A stretch of 64,000 nt of DNA from Lusitaniella coriacea LEGE 07157 (GTDB taxonomy: Bacteria > Cyanobacteriota > Cyanobacteriia > Cyanobacteriales > Spirulinaceae), in NCBI RefSeq assembly GCF_015207425.1, contig NZ_JADEWZ010000023.1, positions 1 to 64,000 on the forward strand. Direction: 5' to 3'. Of this stretch, positions 54,943 to 64,000 are shown piece by piece. The first letter of the stretch is position 1. The number at the start of each line of letters is the position of its first letter. A model generated the notes under the pieces. The model did not search any database. It worked only from the letters and a program-made list of their open reading frames with translations, and was not told where the DNA came from. Made by a program: the position numbers and the translations under genes.

Positions 54943-57900
54943 ATGGCACAGAGTACGGATTATGCACAGGAGTACGGACAAGCAGAACAAGCTTACATAC
55001 AGGGTAGATATGACGAAGCAGCGACGATTGTTGACCGATTGGCAAAAGAGTATGATGACGATCCTTCGGTTCAACTCCTGCGCGGTCATATTTACTGTTA
55101 CGGGTTGCAACAGTACGATGTGGCCCAAGAGCAGTATGAATTGGTTCTTCAACTCACCGATCGCCAAGATTTTATCGGTTATGCCAACAACGGCATTGAA
55201 GATGTTGGAAAATTTCGAGCCGAGTTAGGCGATGCTTCCTATAGCCCAGCAGCGAGTAGCGATGATGCGCTATCTGTGGCAGGGGAAGAGAATGGCGATG
55301 ACTATTCTGCCGACCTCCCCTCAGAAAACTTCGAGCAGTTTTCTGATTATGAGGATTTTCCGGGCGCTGAGGACGATCGGGGATTAACGCAATTTGACAT
55401 GAGCTACCCGGACGAGGAGAGTACGGGGAACGGCAATAGCGACTATCCAACCAATTCGACCCTCGAACAACATTACGGTCTTGGGGAAGAAGCTTCTGCC
55501 TTCGGAGAAGACTCTGGGACGTGGATGAACGATGTGGAGGAATTTCCAGCAAGCGAGGAGGTTTTTTCCGAAGCCGAGCCAGATTTTTCTCAGAGCAATG
55601 AGGAGAGCCTCGACGATCCCTTTGGGGCAGAAATGCTAGATGATGCTGGCGAAACGATGATGAGTCCAACCAATGGGACTTTCGAGCAAAGCAGTCCTTT
55701 TTCTGAAACAGAAGAGCCCTTTTCTGAAGGGCTTGAAGGTGATTGGTCTGGGGAAAGCGATCCGTTTGCTGAAGAGTTGGGAAATAGTTGGGCAGAAGAA
55801 GAATCGAATTTGTTGGACTCTCCTGCGGAAAATGGATGGTTAGAGGAAGATAGCAACTTTGGCGAGGAGTTGGGGGATGAAGGGATGCCCCAGAGCGATT
55901 CTTTTGCTGGAGCGAGTGCGAATGGTTTGAGCGATGAACCCTATGGGATGGACGATTTGGGCATGGCGGAGGGAGGACTTGAAGACCTAGAAGAGTCCGA
56001 TAACCGAGAAATTCAGGAAACGCTGTTGATGCAGACGAGTCCCAGCCAAGATACGTTTCCGATGACAGGCAAAAATCTGGATGATTCTTTTGAGGAGGAA
56101 AACTTCGCGTCCTCCTGGGAGGAGGAAGAGGAAGATTATAGTGCTTCGCCAGAAAATGAGTTAGATTCAGCTGCTTTTGAAACGGGTTCGGAGAATTTAG
56201 GCGATTTTAGTTTTGATGAGTACGACAGTTCGGTAGAAATGGATTCTTTTGAGGAGGATCGAGAAGAGAACGAGGTCGGAGAGGATACATTTTCTAAGTA
56301 TGTCGCCGATAGCGAGGGATTTCTCGATGATTTTGCGGGTTTTGATGAGGATATTAGCATTCCCGATTTAAGTTCTGGGGAATTTAATTCTGATTTAGCC
56401 CTCAAAAGTCAAGGGGAATCGACGGATGCAAGTTTTGGCTTTCCCTTAGAAACCGAAGCGATTCCGGCAGTTGAGGACGAAAGTTCATTTACGCTGAGTG
56501 GCGCTTCAGACAGCGTTCCCAGCGCCAACTTTACGAAGACAGCCGATCGCGCGGTGGAACCGACTGTTGAGATCGAACAGGGTTATCTGTCTTGGTTTGA
56601 GAATGCGGCGCTGAAGAAGAAACAGTGGTTGATTGCCTGCATTGCTGGGGCGACTTCTGCGGTTGCGGTTGCTTTGGTCAGCTTTTTGAGTTCGACGACA
56701 ACCCCCGCAGAAAACAAAGCCGCGATTGTGCCGCGAATGCGAATTTCCGGTACTTTAATGGCGCTGGCGGCAGGTGCGAGTAGTTTTGGGACGAGCGTCT
56801 TTTTGGGGCGCTTGGCATCCCGACAAATCAATCGCTCGACTGACGATTTGCAATCTCAGTTTGAAGCGGTTTCCCAAGGGAATTTGAATGCGAAGGCGAC
56901 GGTTTATGCAGAGGATGAGTTCGGTCAACTCGCGGCGAGTTTCAACGAAATGGCGCGGGTCATTTTGACCACTACCAGCGAAGCCCAACGCCGTGCGGAA
57001 GAAACGGAGCAACAGAAAGAAGACCTCCAGCGTCAGGTGATTCGCCTTCTGGATGATGTGGAAGGTGCCGCGCGAGGAGATTTGACGGTGCGAGCCGAAG
57101 TGACTGCCGACGTGCTGGGGGCGGTTGCCGATGCCTTTAACCTGACGATTCAAAACCTGCGGGAAATCGTCCAACAGGTGAAAGAGGCGGCGCGTCAGGT
57201 GAATAAGAATTCTAGCGAAAACGAGCAGTTCGCCCGGAACTTGCAACAGGATGCCCTGCGACAGGCAGAGGAGTTGGCGGTGACGCTCAATTCGGTACAG
57301 ATGATGACCGATTCGATTCGCCGGGTTGCGGACAATGCGAAAGAAGCAGAGGAAGTGGCGCGCTCCGCAGCAGATGTGGCGGTGAAAGGGGGCGAATCGG
57401 TAGAACATACGGTGTCTGGGATTTTGCAAATTCGAGAGACGGTGGCAGAAACGGCGCGGAAGGTGAAACGCCTAGCCGAAGCCTCTCAGGAGATTTCTAA
57501 AATTGTTGCCGCGATCGCGCAAATTGCCTCCCGAACCAATCTCCTCGCCCTCAACGCCTCCATTGAAGCGGCACGAGCGGGAGAAGCGGGACGAGGTTTC
57601 GCGATCGTTGCGGATGAAGTCCGACAGTTGGCAGATAAATCTGCAAAAGCCTTGAAAGAAATCGAACAAAACGTACTGCAAATCCAGAGTGAAACCAGCT
57701 CGGTGATGACCGCGATGGAAGAAGGGGTTACCCAGGTGATCGACGTAACCCAGCGTGCGGAACAGGCGAAGCGCTCTCTGGAAGATATTATCCAGGTGTC
57801 CAATCGCATTGATGCCCTGGTGCGTTCGATTACCGCCGATACCGTCGAACAGACAGAAAGTACCCTAGCGGTGGCTCAGGTGATGCAGTCGGTGGAATTA

Positions 57901-58026
57901 ACGGCTCAAGAAACCTCCCAAGAGTCCCAGCGCGTGTCCGGCTCCCTGCAAAGTCAGGTGAGTATTGCTCGCAGTCTTCTGGCTTCTGTGGAACGATTCC
58001 GCGTCGATACCACAGAAGGGGCTTAG
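54943..58026 (+). CDS. Methyl-accepting chemotaxis protein (hmpD/pilJ-type)
   Basis: 1027 residues. N-terminal TPR-like helices ([20 protein letters not shown]) are followed by about 430 very acidic residues (Glu, Asp, Ser, Phe repeats such as SFEEEN and SWEEEEED). Two membrane helices follow, near 559-580 ([20 protein letters not shown]) and 603-622, then HAMP domains and the MCP signalling hairpin ([20 protein letters not shown] at about 857, then [20 protein letters not shown]). The sensing part is intracellular or acidic rather than a periplasmic Cache domain, as in PilJ-type cyanobacterial receptors. It would signal through a CheA, which is not encoded next in line. Confidence 0.9.
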   Translation: MAQSTDYAQEYGQAEQAYIQGRYDEAATIVDRLAKEYDDDPSVQLLRGHIYCYGLQQYDVAQEQYELVLQLTDRQDFIGYANNGIEDVGKFRAELGDASYSPAASSDDALSVAGEENGDDYSADLPSENFEQFSDYEDFPGAEDDRGLTQFDMSYPDEESTGNGNSDYPTNSTLEQHYGLGEEASAFGEDSGTWMNDVEEFPASEEVFSEAEPDFSQSNEESLDDPFGAEMLDDAGETMMSPTNGTFEQSSPFSETEEPFSEGLEGDWSGESDPFAEELGNSWAEEESNLLDSPAENGWLEEDSNFGEELGDEGMPQSDSFAGASANGLSDEPYGMDDLGMAEGGLEDLEESDNREIQETLLMQTSPSQDTFPMTGKNLDDSFEEENFASSWEEEEEDYSASPENELDSAAFETGSENLGDFSFDEYDSSVEMDSFEEDREENEVGEDTFSKYVADSEGFLDDFAGFDEDISIPDLSSGEFNSDLALKSQGESTDASFGFPLETEAIPAVEDESSFTLSGASDSVPSANFTKTADRAVEPTVEIEQGYLSWFENAALKKKQWLIACIAGATSAVAVALVSFLSSTTTPAENKAAIVPRMRISGTLMALAAGASSFGTSVFLGRLASRQINRSTDDLQSQFEAVSQGNLNAKATVYAEDEFGQLAASFNEMARVILTTTSEAQRRAEETEQQKEDLQRQVIRLLDDVEGAARGDLTVRAEVTADVLGAVADAFNLTIQNLREIVQQVKEAARQVNKNSSENEQFARNLQQDALRQAEELAVTLNSVQMMTDSIRRVADNAKEAEEVARSAADVAVKGGESVEHTVSGILQIRETVAETARKVKRLAEASQEISKIVAAIAQIASRTNLLALNASIEAARAGEAGRGFAIVADEVRQLADKSAKALKEIEQNVLQIQSETSSVMTAMEEGVTQVIDVTQRAEQAKRSLEDIIQVSNRIDALVRSITADTVEQTESTLAVAQVMQSVELTAQETSQESQRVSGSLQSQVSIARSLLASVERFRVDTTEGA

Positions 58027-58251
58027 TCAGGGTCAATTCGCAATTACCAATTGGGGAAAGGTTAAAGGGGAAGGGGTAAAGGAAAATCATCCGACTGACG
58101 ACTCTCCAGAAACTAAAAATTGTACTCAGTCCTTCAAGCCTATGTATGATGAGGATTAAACAAGTTTCTACCGTTCTTTTTCGGCGAAGGTTTTTTCCTT
58201 CTGCCATCTGCCCTCTGCCTTGTCGTCAGGCGCTGTTGACTGATAACTGAA

Positions 58252-59058
58252 GTGACTAAAAACCTCTCATCGCAAAATGGACTCAGCCAGTGGTTTACTC
58301 GTTTGCTCGCAGCAATTTTTCTAGGCGGACAGGTAATGTTGCACCTGCTCAAAACCAAAATTCACCGCCGCAATACGCTCGATCAAATGGCGGTTGTGGG
58401 TCCCGATTCGTCGCTGATTGCGCTCGTTACTGCCAGTTTTGTCGGGATGGTTTTTACGATTCAGGTGGCACGGGAGTTTATTAACTTTGGCAGTGGGAAT
58501 TTAGTGGGCGGCGTACTCGCGATCGCGCTGGCACGAGAATTGACCCCCGTCCTCACGGCAGTTGTGGTTGCCGGACGAGTGGGTTCTGCCTTTGCTGCTG
58601 AGATCGGGACGATGCGAGTCACCGAGCAAATTGATGCCCTCTATGTCCTGAAAACCGATCCCATCGACTATTTAGTCATTCCTCGGATCATTGCCTGCTG
58701 TCTGATGCTGCCCGTTTTGACCATTTTATCCTTGATTACAGGCTTGGCTGGGGGATTGCTGGTCGCGATCGCGCTCTACGGCGATCATATCTCCCAGCAA
58801 GTCTTTCTCGACTCCGTGCAAAATATGCTAGAAGTGTGGGATTTAATCGGAGCCGCCCTGAAAGCTGTAGCATTTGGCGGGTTAATCGCCGTCATTGGTT
58901 GCAGTTGGGGCTTAACCACAACAGGAGGTGCAAAAGGAGTCGGGCAATCCACCACAACCGCCGTTGTCACCTCCTTACTCGCGATTTTTGTCGCGAACTT
59001 CTTTCTCTCTTGGTTGATGTTTCAAGGAACAGGTAGCGCGATTTCTGGAGGGCTTTGA
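58252..59058 (+). CDS. MlaE-family ABC transporter permease (lipid transport)
   Basis: 268 residues with about five hydrophobic helices and MlaE motifs: VVGPDSSLIALVTASFVGMV, IALARELTPVLTAVVVAGRV, and EIGTMRVTEQIDALYVLKTD. It is the permease of an MCE-type phospholipid (or TGD-like galactolipid) trafficking system; the MCE and ATPase partners are not adjacent, which is normal in cyanobacteria. It starts GTG at 58252; the next Met, at residue 28, is too far in. It follows the chemoreceptor by 225 bases and is probably a separate unit. Confidence 0.9.
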   Translation: MTKNLSSQNGLSQWFTRLLAAIFLGGQVMLHLLKTKIHRRNTLDQMAVVGPDSSLIALVTASFVGMVFTIQVAREFINFGSGNLVGGVLAIALARELTPVLTAVVVAGRVGSAFAAEIGTMRVTEQIDALYVLKTDPIDYLVIPRIIACCLMLPVLTILSLITGLAGGLLVAIALYGDHISQQVFLDSVQNMLEVWDLIGAALKAVAFGGLIAVIGCSWGLTTTGGAKGVGQSTTTAVVTSLLAIFVANFFLSWLMFQGTGSAISGGL

Positions 59059-59224
59059 CACTTCTTTGCTTCAAGGAAAGAGGTTTTCCGGTTTACACGA
59101 CGTAAGATACTGAGTGCTTACCGCACGACTTTGAGGGTCAATTTCATTACCGCAAAAAAATGCGTTGCGGAGTCAAAATCTATAGAAATAAAACCTCTAA
59201 CGAGTCTAAAGTAATCGAGACATT

Positions 59225-59261
59225 CTTTCTCAAGAATTTGAAATAACGATTCTAGAGAAAG
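59225..59261. promoter_or_regulatory. Dyad-symmetric operator-like site before the siderophore module
   Basis: CTTTCTCAAGAAT (59225-59237) and ATTCTAGAGAAAG (59249-59261) are near-perfect inverted arms, 12 of 13 pairing, separated by 11 bases and ending 22 bases before the MFS gene's GTG. The spacing between arm centres (24 bases) fits binding of a dimer over two turns. The adjacent AraC regulator is an obvious candidate binder (inference). Confidence 0.5.
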
Positions 59262-59283
59262 TGATTAACAGTCATTTATTACC

Positions 59284-60609
59284 GTGCGAACTTTTCTCAT
59301 TATTTGGCTCGGTCAATTCGCCTCTTTGCTTGGCTCTGAGATGACAAACTTTGCCATTACAATTTGGGCTTGGGAAGTCACCGGGCAAGCCACGCCCCTT
59401 TCTTTCATCTTAGTCGCAACCCAAATTCCTCGGTTATTGATTTCACCCCTTGCAGGTATTTTAGTCGATCGCTTTAATCGCAAAACTCTAATGCTACTAG
59501 GGGACTCGGTGGCGGGAATCACCAGCATTGTTATCTTGGCCCTCTTTCTGAGCGATCGCCTGCAAATTTGGCATCTCTATATCTCTGGAGCCATCAATGG
59601 ACTCTTTGGGTATCTTCAAGGACTCGCCCACTCTGCTTCAATGTCATTGATTGTGGCAAAAAAGCATTATGCCCGTGCCTCAGCCTTCGAGTCTTTACAG
59701 CTTTCAGGGAGCTACGTTTTCGCGCCGGCAATAGCGGGAGCAATTTATGGAATCACGGGTTTGGGTGGCATTCTCACCCTGGACTTAGCAACCTTTGGGG
59801 TAGCAATTCTCACCCTTAGCGCAGTTTCTATTCCTCAGCCTCCCCTGACAAAAGAAACTTCTCGCATTTCTTCGGAGTTTACCCTGCAACAATTCACTTT
59901 TGGCATCCGCTATTTATCGAAATATCCTACTCTAGTCGCGCTGTTAAGCTTTTTTTTGATTAACAACTTTATTGACAGTCTCAGCTTCTCCATTTTGCCC
60001 GCGATGGTATTGGCACGGAGCAATAGCAACACCACCATTTTAGGAACGCTCTTTTCCTTCTTTGGTATTGGTGGCTTGCTGGGAGGGGTAACCCTGAGTC
60101 TGTGGGGAGGACCCAAGCGGCGGATTCACGGCATATTAATTGGTAGCGCAATTTGGAAGGTAGGACTCATGGTGCTGGCACTAGCGCAACAGACATCTGT
60201 CAAAATTGGGACGGCGTTAATGAGTGGCTTCTGTTCTCCCTTTCCCAATAGTTGCAGCCAAGCAATTTGGAGAGCGAAGGTCGAACCGGAGGTTCAGGGA
60301 CGGGTCTTTTCTACTCGTTTTTTGCTGACGCAGTTGGCAACGCCTTTGGGAGGCGCGATCGCGGGACCCCTCGCCGATTATGTCTTTGAACCAGCAATGC
60401 AGCCCGGAGGTTCTTTAGCTCAGTTATTGGGAGAAGTTTTTGGTGTTGGCATTGGCGCAGGAATGGCACTACAAACAACCCTATTTGCCAGTGTTGGTCT
60501 GTTGATTGCCCTCGGCGGCTATCGGGTCAAATATCTGAGTAAATTAGAAACATTGTTGACCGACCATGACGTTGGTGTCAGCGAGCCAAGTGCCAAAAAA
60601 ATAACTTAA
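59284..60609 (+). CDS. MFS transporter, probable siderophore exporter
   Basis: 441 residues with about 11-12 hydrophobic helices and MFS_3-type motifs: FLIIWLGQFASLLGSEMTNF, PRLLISPLAGILVDRFNRKT with the DRFNRK loop, and SFFGIGGLLGGVTLSLWGG. It resembles EntS-type enterobactin exporters. The neighbouring AraC regulator and TonB-dependent receptor support a role in siderophore export (inference). Start GTG at 59284, ribosome-binding site not clear. Confidence 0.85.
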   Translation: MRTFLIIWLGQFASLLGSEMTNFAITIWAWEVTGQATPLSFILVATQIPRLLISPLAGILVDRFNRKTLMLLGDSVAGITSIVILALFLSDRLQIWHLYISGAINGLFGYLQGLAHSASMSLIVAKKHYARASAFESLQLSGSYVFAPAIAGAIYGITGLGGILTLDLATFGVAILTLSAVSIPQPPLTKETSRISSEFTLQQFTFGIRYLSKYPTLVALLSFFLINNFIDSLSFSILPAMVLARSNSNTTILGTLFSFFGIGGLLGGVTLSLWGGPKRRIHGILIGSAIWKVGLMVLALAQQTSVKIGTALMSGFCSPFPNSCSQAIWRAKVEPEVQGRVFSTRFLLTQLATPLGGAIAGPLADYVFEPAMQPGGSLAQLLGEVFGVGIGAGMALQTTLFASVGLLIALGGYRVKYLSKLETLLTDHDVGVSEPSAKKIT

Positions 60610-60665
60610 AATCCAAGCTTGTTTTGAATGAACCAATAGAGAAAGAGAGACAAAGATAAATTATG

Positions 60666-60682
60666 ATGAAAATATTTCTCAT
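60666..60682. promoter_or_regulatory. Fur-box-like sequence upstream of the AraC regulator
   Basis: ATGAAAATATTTCTCAT is near-palindromic. It matches the Fur 7-1-7 consensus (TGATAAT-N-ATTATCA) at 11 of 14 positions, read on the minus strand. It lies 43 bases before the ATG at 60725, where it could overlap the promoter and give iron repression. Confidence 0.45.
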
Positions 60683-60724
60683 TAAAGTTTTAGGGCAAAC
60701 AGGCAATTTATATTGAGTGCAACG

Positions 60725-61888
60725 ATGAACACGCGACTAGTCTTGGATCGTTGGAATGATTGGTTGGAGCCTGGAAGCCCCAGCGATGTTAGGCTATTCC
60801 ATTCAGATTCCTCGGATCGTATTTTTGTCTGTCCATCCTCCTTGGGTCAAGGCTATGTTCAAGAAATCCAGCTCTGCGACGATTTATCTCTCTTCGTTCT
60901 TGACTATACACTCCATCAGGATGTGATGATGGATGTCTCAGATGAGAGCAGGCAACTCGAATTTGAATTTCAGCTTGCTGGTTCTGATGCTGGATACAGC
61001 TTTTCTGTCCCTTATTTTGGTTTACAAGAGCTTGGGGTCAAACGATCGCGGAAACAGTTTTTCAAGATAGAAATTGTCTTTAAACGCTCCTTACTCGTTC
61101 CCTATTTTCTAGCGCTTATAGAACGCTTGCCCCCCCAGACCTATTACATCGCAGAAAAAATACTCCAATTCATGTACTGGGGTCACAAAAGAGGGCGCTC
61201 GAGCTTGACCATTCCTGAAATGTTGAAGCAGATTTTACAGAGTGAAATCTCTCTCGATTTTCTCGATACTCTCGAACATATCATGCCCGATTCCCTATAC
61301 GCTGAGACGATTGCCTTCAAATACGCGAACCGCCATCCGATTACATCTGCGATGGAGCAGATCATCGGACAAATTCTCAGTTGTCCGTACCAAAATGTAA
61401 ACCGCCGCACTTACCTGAAGCAAAAAGTATTAGAACTTGTAGGTCTTCGTCTTGAAGCAATCGTTCATCCACCCCTCAAGCCAGAAGACCTCAATTGTGT
61501 TTACCAGGCAGCATCGGTTTTAAGAAACCAATGTGTCAATCCTCCCACAGTGGAAGCACTCGCTCGACAGGTTTGTACCAATCGACTCAAGCTCAACCAA
61601 GGATTTCATCTCGTGTATGGAACAACTCCTTTTGGCTATTTGCGAGATTACCGTTTAATGCAAGCACGTCGGCTGTTGATAACTTCAGAACTTTCAATCG
61701 CACAAGTCGCCGCTCAGGTCGGCTACACCAGTCGCAGCCGCTTTGCGACGGCTTTTCGTAAAAGCATCGGCATTAACCCTAAAGTATTTCAAATGCAAGC
61801 ATGGGAATGTAACTATACTCGACCATTCAAAAAAATGCGTTTTGGGCGCAAAACCTCTAGAGCGCGATCGGCAATTCCCGTAATCTAA
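60725..61888 (+). CDS. AraC-family transcriptional regulator (PchR-like)
   Basis: 387 residues. The N-terminal ~250 resemble the ligand-binding part of PchR-type regulators (FVCPSSLGQGYVQEIQLCDD, FELVD-like strands). The C-terminus has two HTH motifs (TVEALARQVCTNRLKLNQGF and ELSIAQVAAQVGYTSRSRFA), ending FRKSIGINP. PchR-like proteins sense ferric siderophores and activate receptor genes. It sits between an exporter and a TonB-dependent receptor. A TTG at 60713 is an alternative start. Confidence 0.88.
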   Translation: MNTRLVLDRWNDWLEPGSPSDVRLFHSDSSDRIFVCPSSLGQGYVQEIQLCDDLSLFVLDYTLHQDVMMDVSDESRQLEFEFQLAGSDAGYSFSVPYFGLQELGVKRSRKQFFKIEIVFKRSLLVPYFLALIERLPPQTYYIAEKILQFMYWGHKRGRSSLTIPEMLKQILQSEISLDFLDTLEHIMPDSLYAETIAFKYANRHPITSAMEQIIGQILSCPYQNVNRRTYLKQKVLELVGLRLEAIVHPPLKPEDLNCVYQAASVLRNQCVNPPTVEALARQVCTNRLKLNQGFHLVYGTTPFGYLRDYRLMQARRLLITSELSIAQVAAQVGYTSRSRFATAFRKSIGINPKVFQMQAWECNYTRPFKKMRFGRKTSRARSAIPVI

Positions 61889-61992
61889 TCGAGAATCTTT
61901 TTCTTTAAGCTTCATTGGCAAACTCCAACAGAGACTCAGGCGATTAGCCTTCAGCTTTGCTATTGAGCTTAAAGAGTTGTGTGAGGTAGATC

Positions 61993-64000
61993 GTGGGAAA
62001 ATCATTACAAGTTTTAAATCTTTTGGCGCTCTTAACTGTCGTTAGCGGTGCGCTTATTGAGGCAGAAAGATCCTTAGCGCAAGATGAATCCGTCGAGAAG
62101 ATTCTGAGAATGGGGACGCGGGTTAACGCTTCAGAACTATTGCCAAAAAGCGATATTCCCTTGCTAACCGAGCTTGAGCGACTAGCAACAACCAGAGAAC
62201 AATGGCACTCTCAACTCTCGGAACCCGTTGAAATTACGGATATTCAAATCCGGGAAACCGAGATGGGGCTGGAAATTGTTTTGGTCACAGCAGCCGAGAC
62301 GGTTCCTTTGCCCCCAACGGAAATTCTTGGCAACTCTCTCATTGTGGAAATCCCCAATGCAGTGTTGAAGCTGCCAGAGGGCGAGGAGTTGTTGGTCAGC
62401 GAGCCAATTGAAGGAATTGCCCTGGTCAATGCCACCAATCTGCCCGACAATCGGGTGCAGGTGACGATTACTGGAATCGACGCACCCCCAATCGCGAACT
62501 CGATTTCCTCAGCCGAAGGATGGGCGTTGAGGGTGACACCCGAAAGCCAAAAGCCAAGAGAAGAAATTGAAGTCGTCGTCACTCAAACCCAAGCCGGAGA
62601 ACGTTATCTCATACCAAATGCCACCACGGGTACCAGAACGGATACGCCCGTGCGGGATGTTCCCCAGTCGATTCAGGTGATTCCCCGTAGGGCGATTGAA
62701 GACCAGCAAGCGATTCGCTTAAATGATGTTGTGCGAAATGTTAGTGGCGTAGTTGCCAGTTCCAACGATCCCAGGGGGCAAAGGTTCACGATTCGAGGCT
62801 TTGATAGCTCCTCCGTCCTGCGAGATGGATTTCGCCTCACCAATGGTGGAAATGGCAATATTGGTTTTCCGGAGCTAGCCAATATCGAGCAAATTGAAGT
62901 TCTCAAAGGCCCTGCTGCTATCTTGTTTGGTTCTCTCGAGCCAGGGGGAGTCATTAATTTGGTTAGCAAGCAGCCATTGAGCGAACCATTTTACGAACTC
63001 GGTTTCCGAGTGGGCAATCGAGGGCTGGTCGAGCCGAGCATAGATATGTCAGGACCTCTGACTGAAGATGGTCGCGTGCTGTATCGCTTGAATGCGCTCT
63101 ATCGCATCGAAGAAAGTTTCCGAGACTTTGATACCAAGATCGAACGATTTTTTCTTGCGCCTGTTGTGAGTGTGAAAATCAGCGATCGCGCTGACTTAAC
63201 CTTCGACTTAGAGTATAGAGATGACGAACGCCCCGCAGACTTTGGTTTGGTTGCCCTTGGTCGCGAAGTCGCCAACATCCCCTTAGATCGAATTTTGGGA
63301 GAACCCGACGACGTTTTCGTGGGTAAATTTTTGAGAGCGGGTTACCAATTCGAGCATCGTTTTAGCGACAATTGGAAAATTCGCAATGCGTTCCACTATA
63401 CTCGCTACGAATCTGAATTTATTTCAGCCAGTGGTTTTGGCAGACTGGACGAAACGACAGGCACGCTGGCTCGAACTTGGATTTTCCTATCGCAGCCCAA
63501 TAATACCTTTGAAGTCCAAACCAATGTCGTGGGGGATTTTTCCACGGGATCGATCGATCATACTCTCCTAGCAGGGGTTGATTTTTATCGGCGGGAAGAC
63601 GTGGGAGGGATTGGACGGGGGAATGCTCGAGCCTTCAATTTCATCAACATCTTTAATCCGACTTATGGAGCCACACCTCGACCGGACTTCAATCAAGTTC
63701 CCATTTTTTTCGATGGAGATACGATAGTTGATGCCTGGGGGATTTATCTACAAGATCAAATTTCCCTCTTGGATAATCTGAAGCTTTTGGCTGGATTCCG
63801 ATACGATACGGTCGAGCAAAGAAATACTAACCGCCCGTCGTTCTTTAGACGCACAGCCTCAGAAACGACGCGAAATGATAATGCCTTCAGCCCCCGAGTT
63901 GGTTTGGTCTATCAGCCCATTGAAGAGATATCCCTGTTTGCTAGCTATAGCCGCTCGTTTGCTCCCAATTTTGGTAGTACGGTTGCCGGAGATATCCTCG
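61993..64000 (+). CDS. TonB-dependent siderophore receptor (3' end outside window)
   Basis: The frame opens at GTG 61993 and stays open to the end of the window (669 residues seen). A signal-peptide-like N-terminus (LQVLNLLALLTVVSGALIEA) is followed by an AMIN-type beta domain (about 75-185), common in cyanobacterial receptors. A TonB-box/plug region comes next: DVPQSIQVIPRRAIEDQQ, RFTIRGFDSSSVLRDGFR, and QIEVLKGPAAILFGSLEPGG. The beginning of the 22-strand barrel follows (LAGFRYDTVEQR, FSPRVGLVYQP, LFASYSRSFAPNFGS). The last motif is typical of FhuA/schizokinen-type siderophore receptors. Regulated presumably by the AraC protein upstream and Fur. Confidence 0.92.
   Translation, partial: MGKSLQVLNLLALLTVVSGALIEAERSLAQDESVEKILRMGTRVNASELLPKSDIPLLTELERLATTREQWHSQLSEPVEITDIQIRETEMGLEIVLVTAAETVPLPPTEILGNSLIVEIPNAVLKLPEGEELLVSEPIEGIALVNATNLPDNRVQVTITGIDAPPIANSISSAEGWALRVTPESQKPREEIEVVVTQTQAGERYLIPNATTGTRTDTPVRDVPQSIQVIPRRAIEDQQAIRLNDVVRNVSGVVASSNDPRGQRFTIRGFDSSSVLRDGFRLTNGGNGNIGFPELANIEQIEVLKGPAAILFGSLEPGGVINLVSKQPLSEPFYELGFRVGNRGLVEPSIDMSGPLTEDGRVLYRLNALYRIEESFRDFDTKIERFFLAPVVSVKISDRADLTFDLEYRDDERPADFGLVALGREVANIPLDRILGEPDDVFVGKFLRAGYQFEHRFSDNWKIRNAFHYTRYESEFISASGFGRLDETTGTLARTWIFLSQPNNTFEVQTNVVGDFSTGSIDHTLLAGVDFYRREDVGGIGRGNARAFNFINIFNPTYGATPRPDFNQVPIFFDGDTIVDAWGIYLQDQISLLDNLKLLAGFRYDTVEQRNTNRPSFFRRTASETTRNDNAFSPRVGLVYQPIEEISLFASYSRSFAPNFGSTVAGDIL

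Noticed and set aside
56755-57429. Long open frame antisense to the chemoreceptor
   Set aside because: Overlaps the HAMP and signalling domains of a clearly coding gene; His/Arg-rich shadow composition.

Overview
The window is chromosomal DNA from a cyanobacterium, probably a filamentous one. Evidence: many copies of the cyanobacterial octamer GCGATCGC, a CpcS/CpeS-type phycobilin lyase, the ferredoxin-thioredoxin reductase variable chain, CobN, thiG-comFB, several cyanobacteria-restricted families (DUF3172, DUF2555, CcbP), and the gliding/taxis protein HmpF beside a chemotaxis-like hmp operon. I cannot name the genus from sequence alone. Gene density is high, genes are mostly housekeeping and lie on both strands, and short operons alternate with spacers holding small repeats and remnants.

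Layout. 1-2.9 kb: 3' part of a large beta-barrel plus beta-helix surface protein. 3-7 kb: SnoaL-like protein, translationally coupled thiG-comFB, a TnpB insertion. 7-11.4 kb: DUF3172 membrane protein, an amber-interrupted small ORF, the UDP-xylose pair (UDP-glucuronate decarboxylase, UDP-glucose dehydrogenase), a DUF985 cupin. 11.5-18.5 kb: secreted TPR-CHAT protein and cobN. 18.6-19.6 kb: dispersed repeat and a cluster of compact or degenerate tRNA genes. 19.6-27 kb: SPFH protein with repeated N-terminal units, GH24 lysozyme, AIM24 protein, ftrV, leuS, trmD. 27-32.7 kb: phycobilin lyase, pyruvate dehydrogenase E2, coaBC-DUF2555, ICMT-like methyltransferase. 32.8-39.8 kb: four-GAF sensor, SUKH-like protein, gatA, anchored hydrolase, CcbP-like calcium protein.

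The most interesting stretch is 39.8-45.4 kb. A four-helix membrane protein diverges from a 1392-residue protein that joins an intact-looking nucleosidase/phosphorylase domain, a long TPR array, a GreA/B C-terminal-like domain and a PIN-like nuclease domain. This reads as a candidate defence (conflict) system, flanked by an orphan coding tail and a Uma2 pseudogene, with base composition unlike the neighbours.

45.7-64 kb: an unrecognised protein, an SH3b exported protein, pgeF, a DUF547 lipoprotein, hmpF, the hmp-type operon (PatA-like regulator, CheY, CheW, chemoreceptor) without its CheA, an MlaE-type lipid permease, and an iron/siderophore module (MFS exporter, AraC regulator, TonB-dependent receptor running off the window end) with a Fur-like box.
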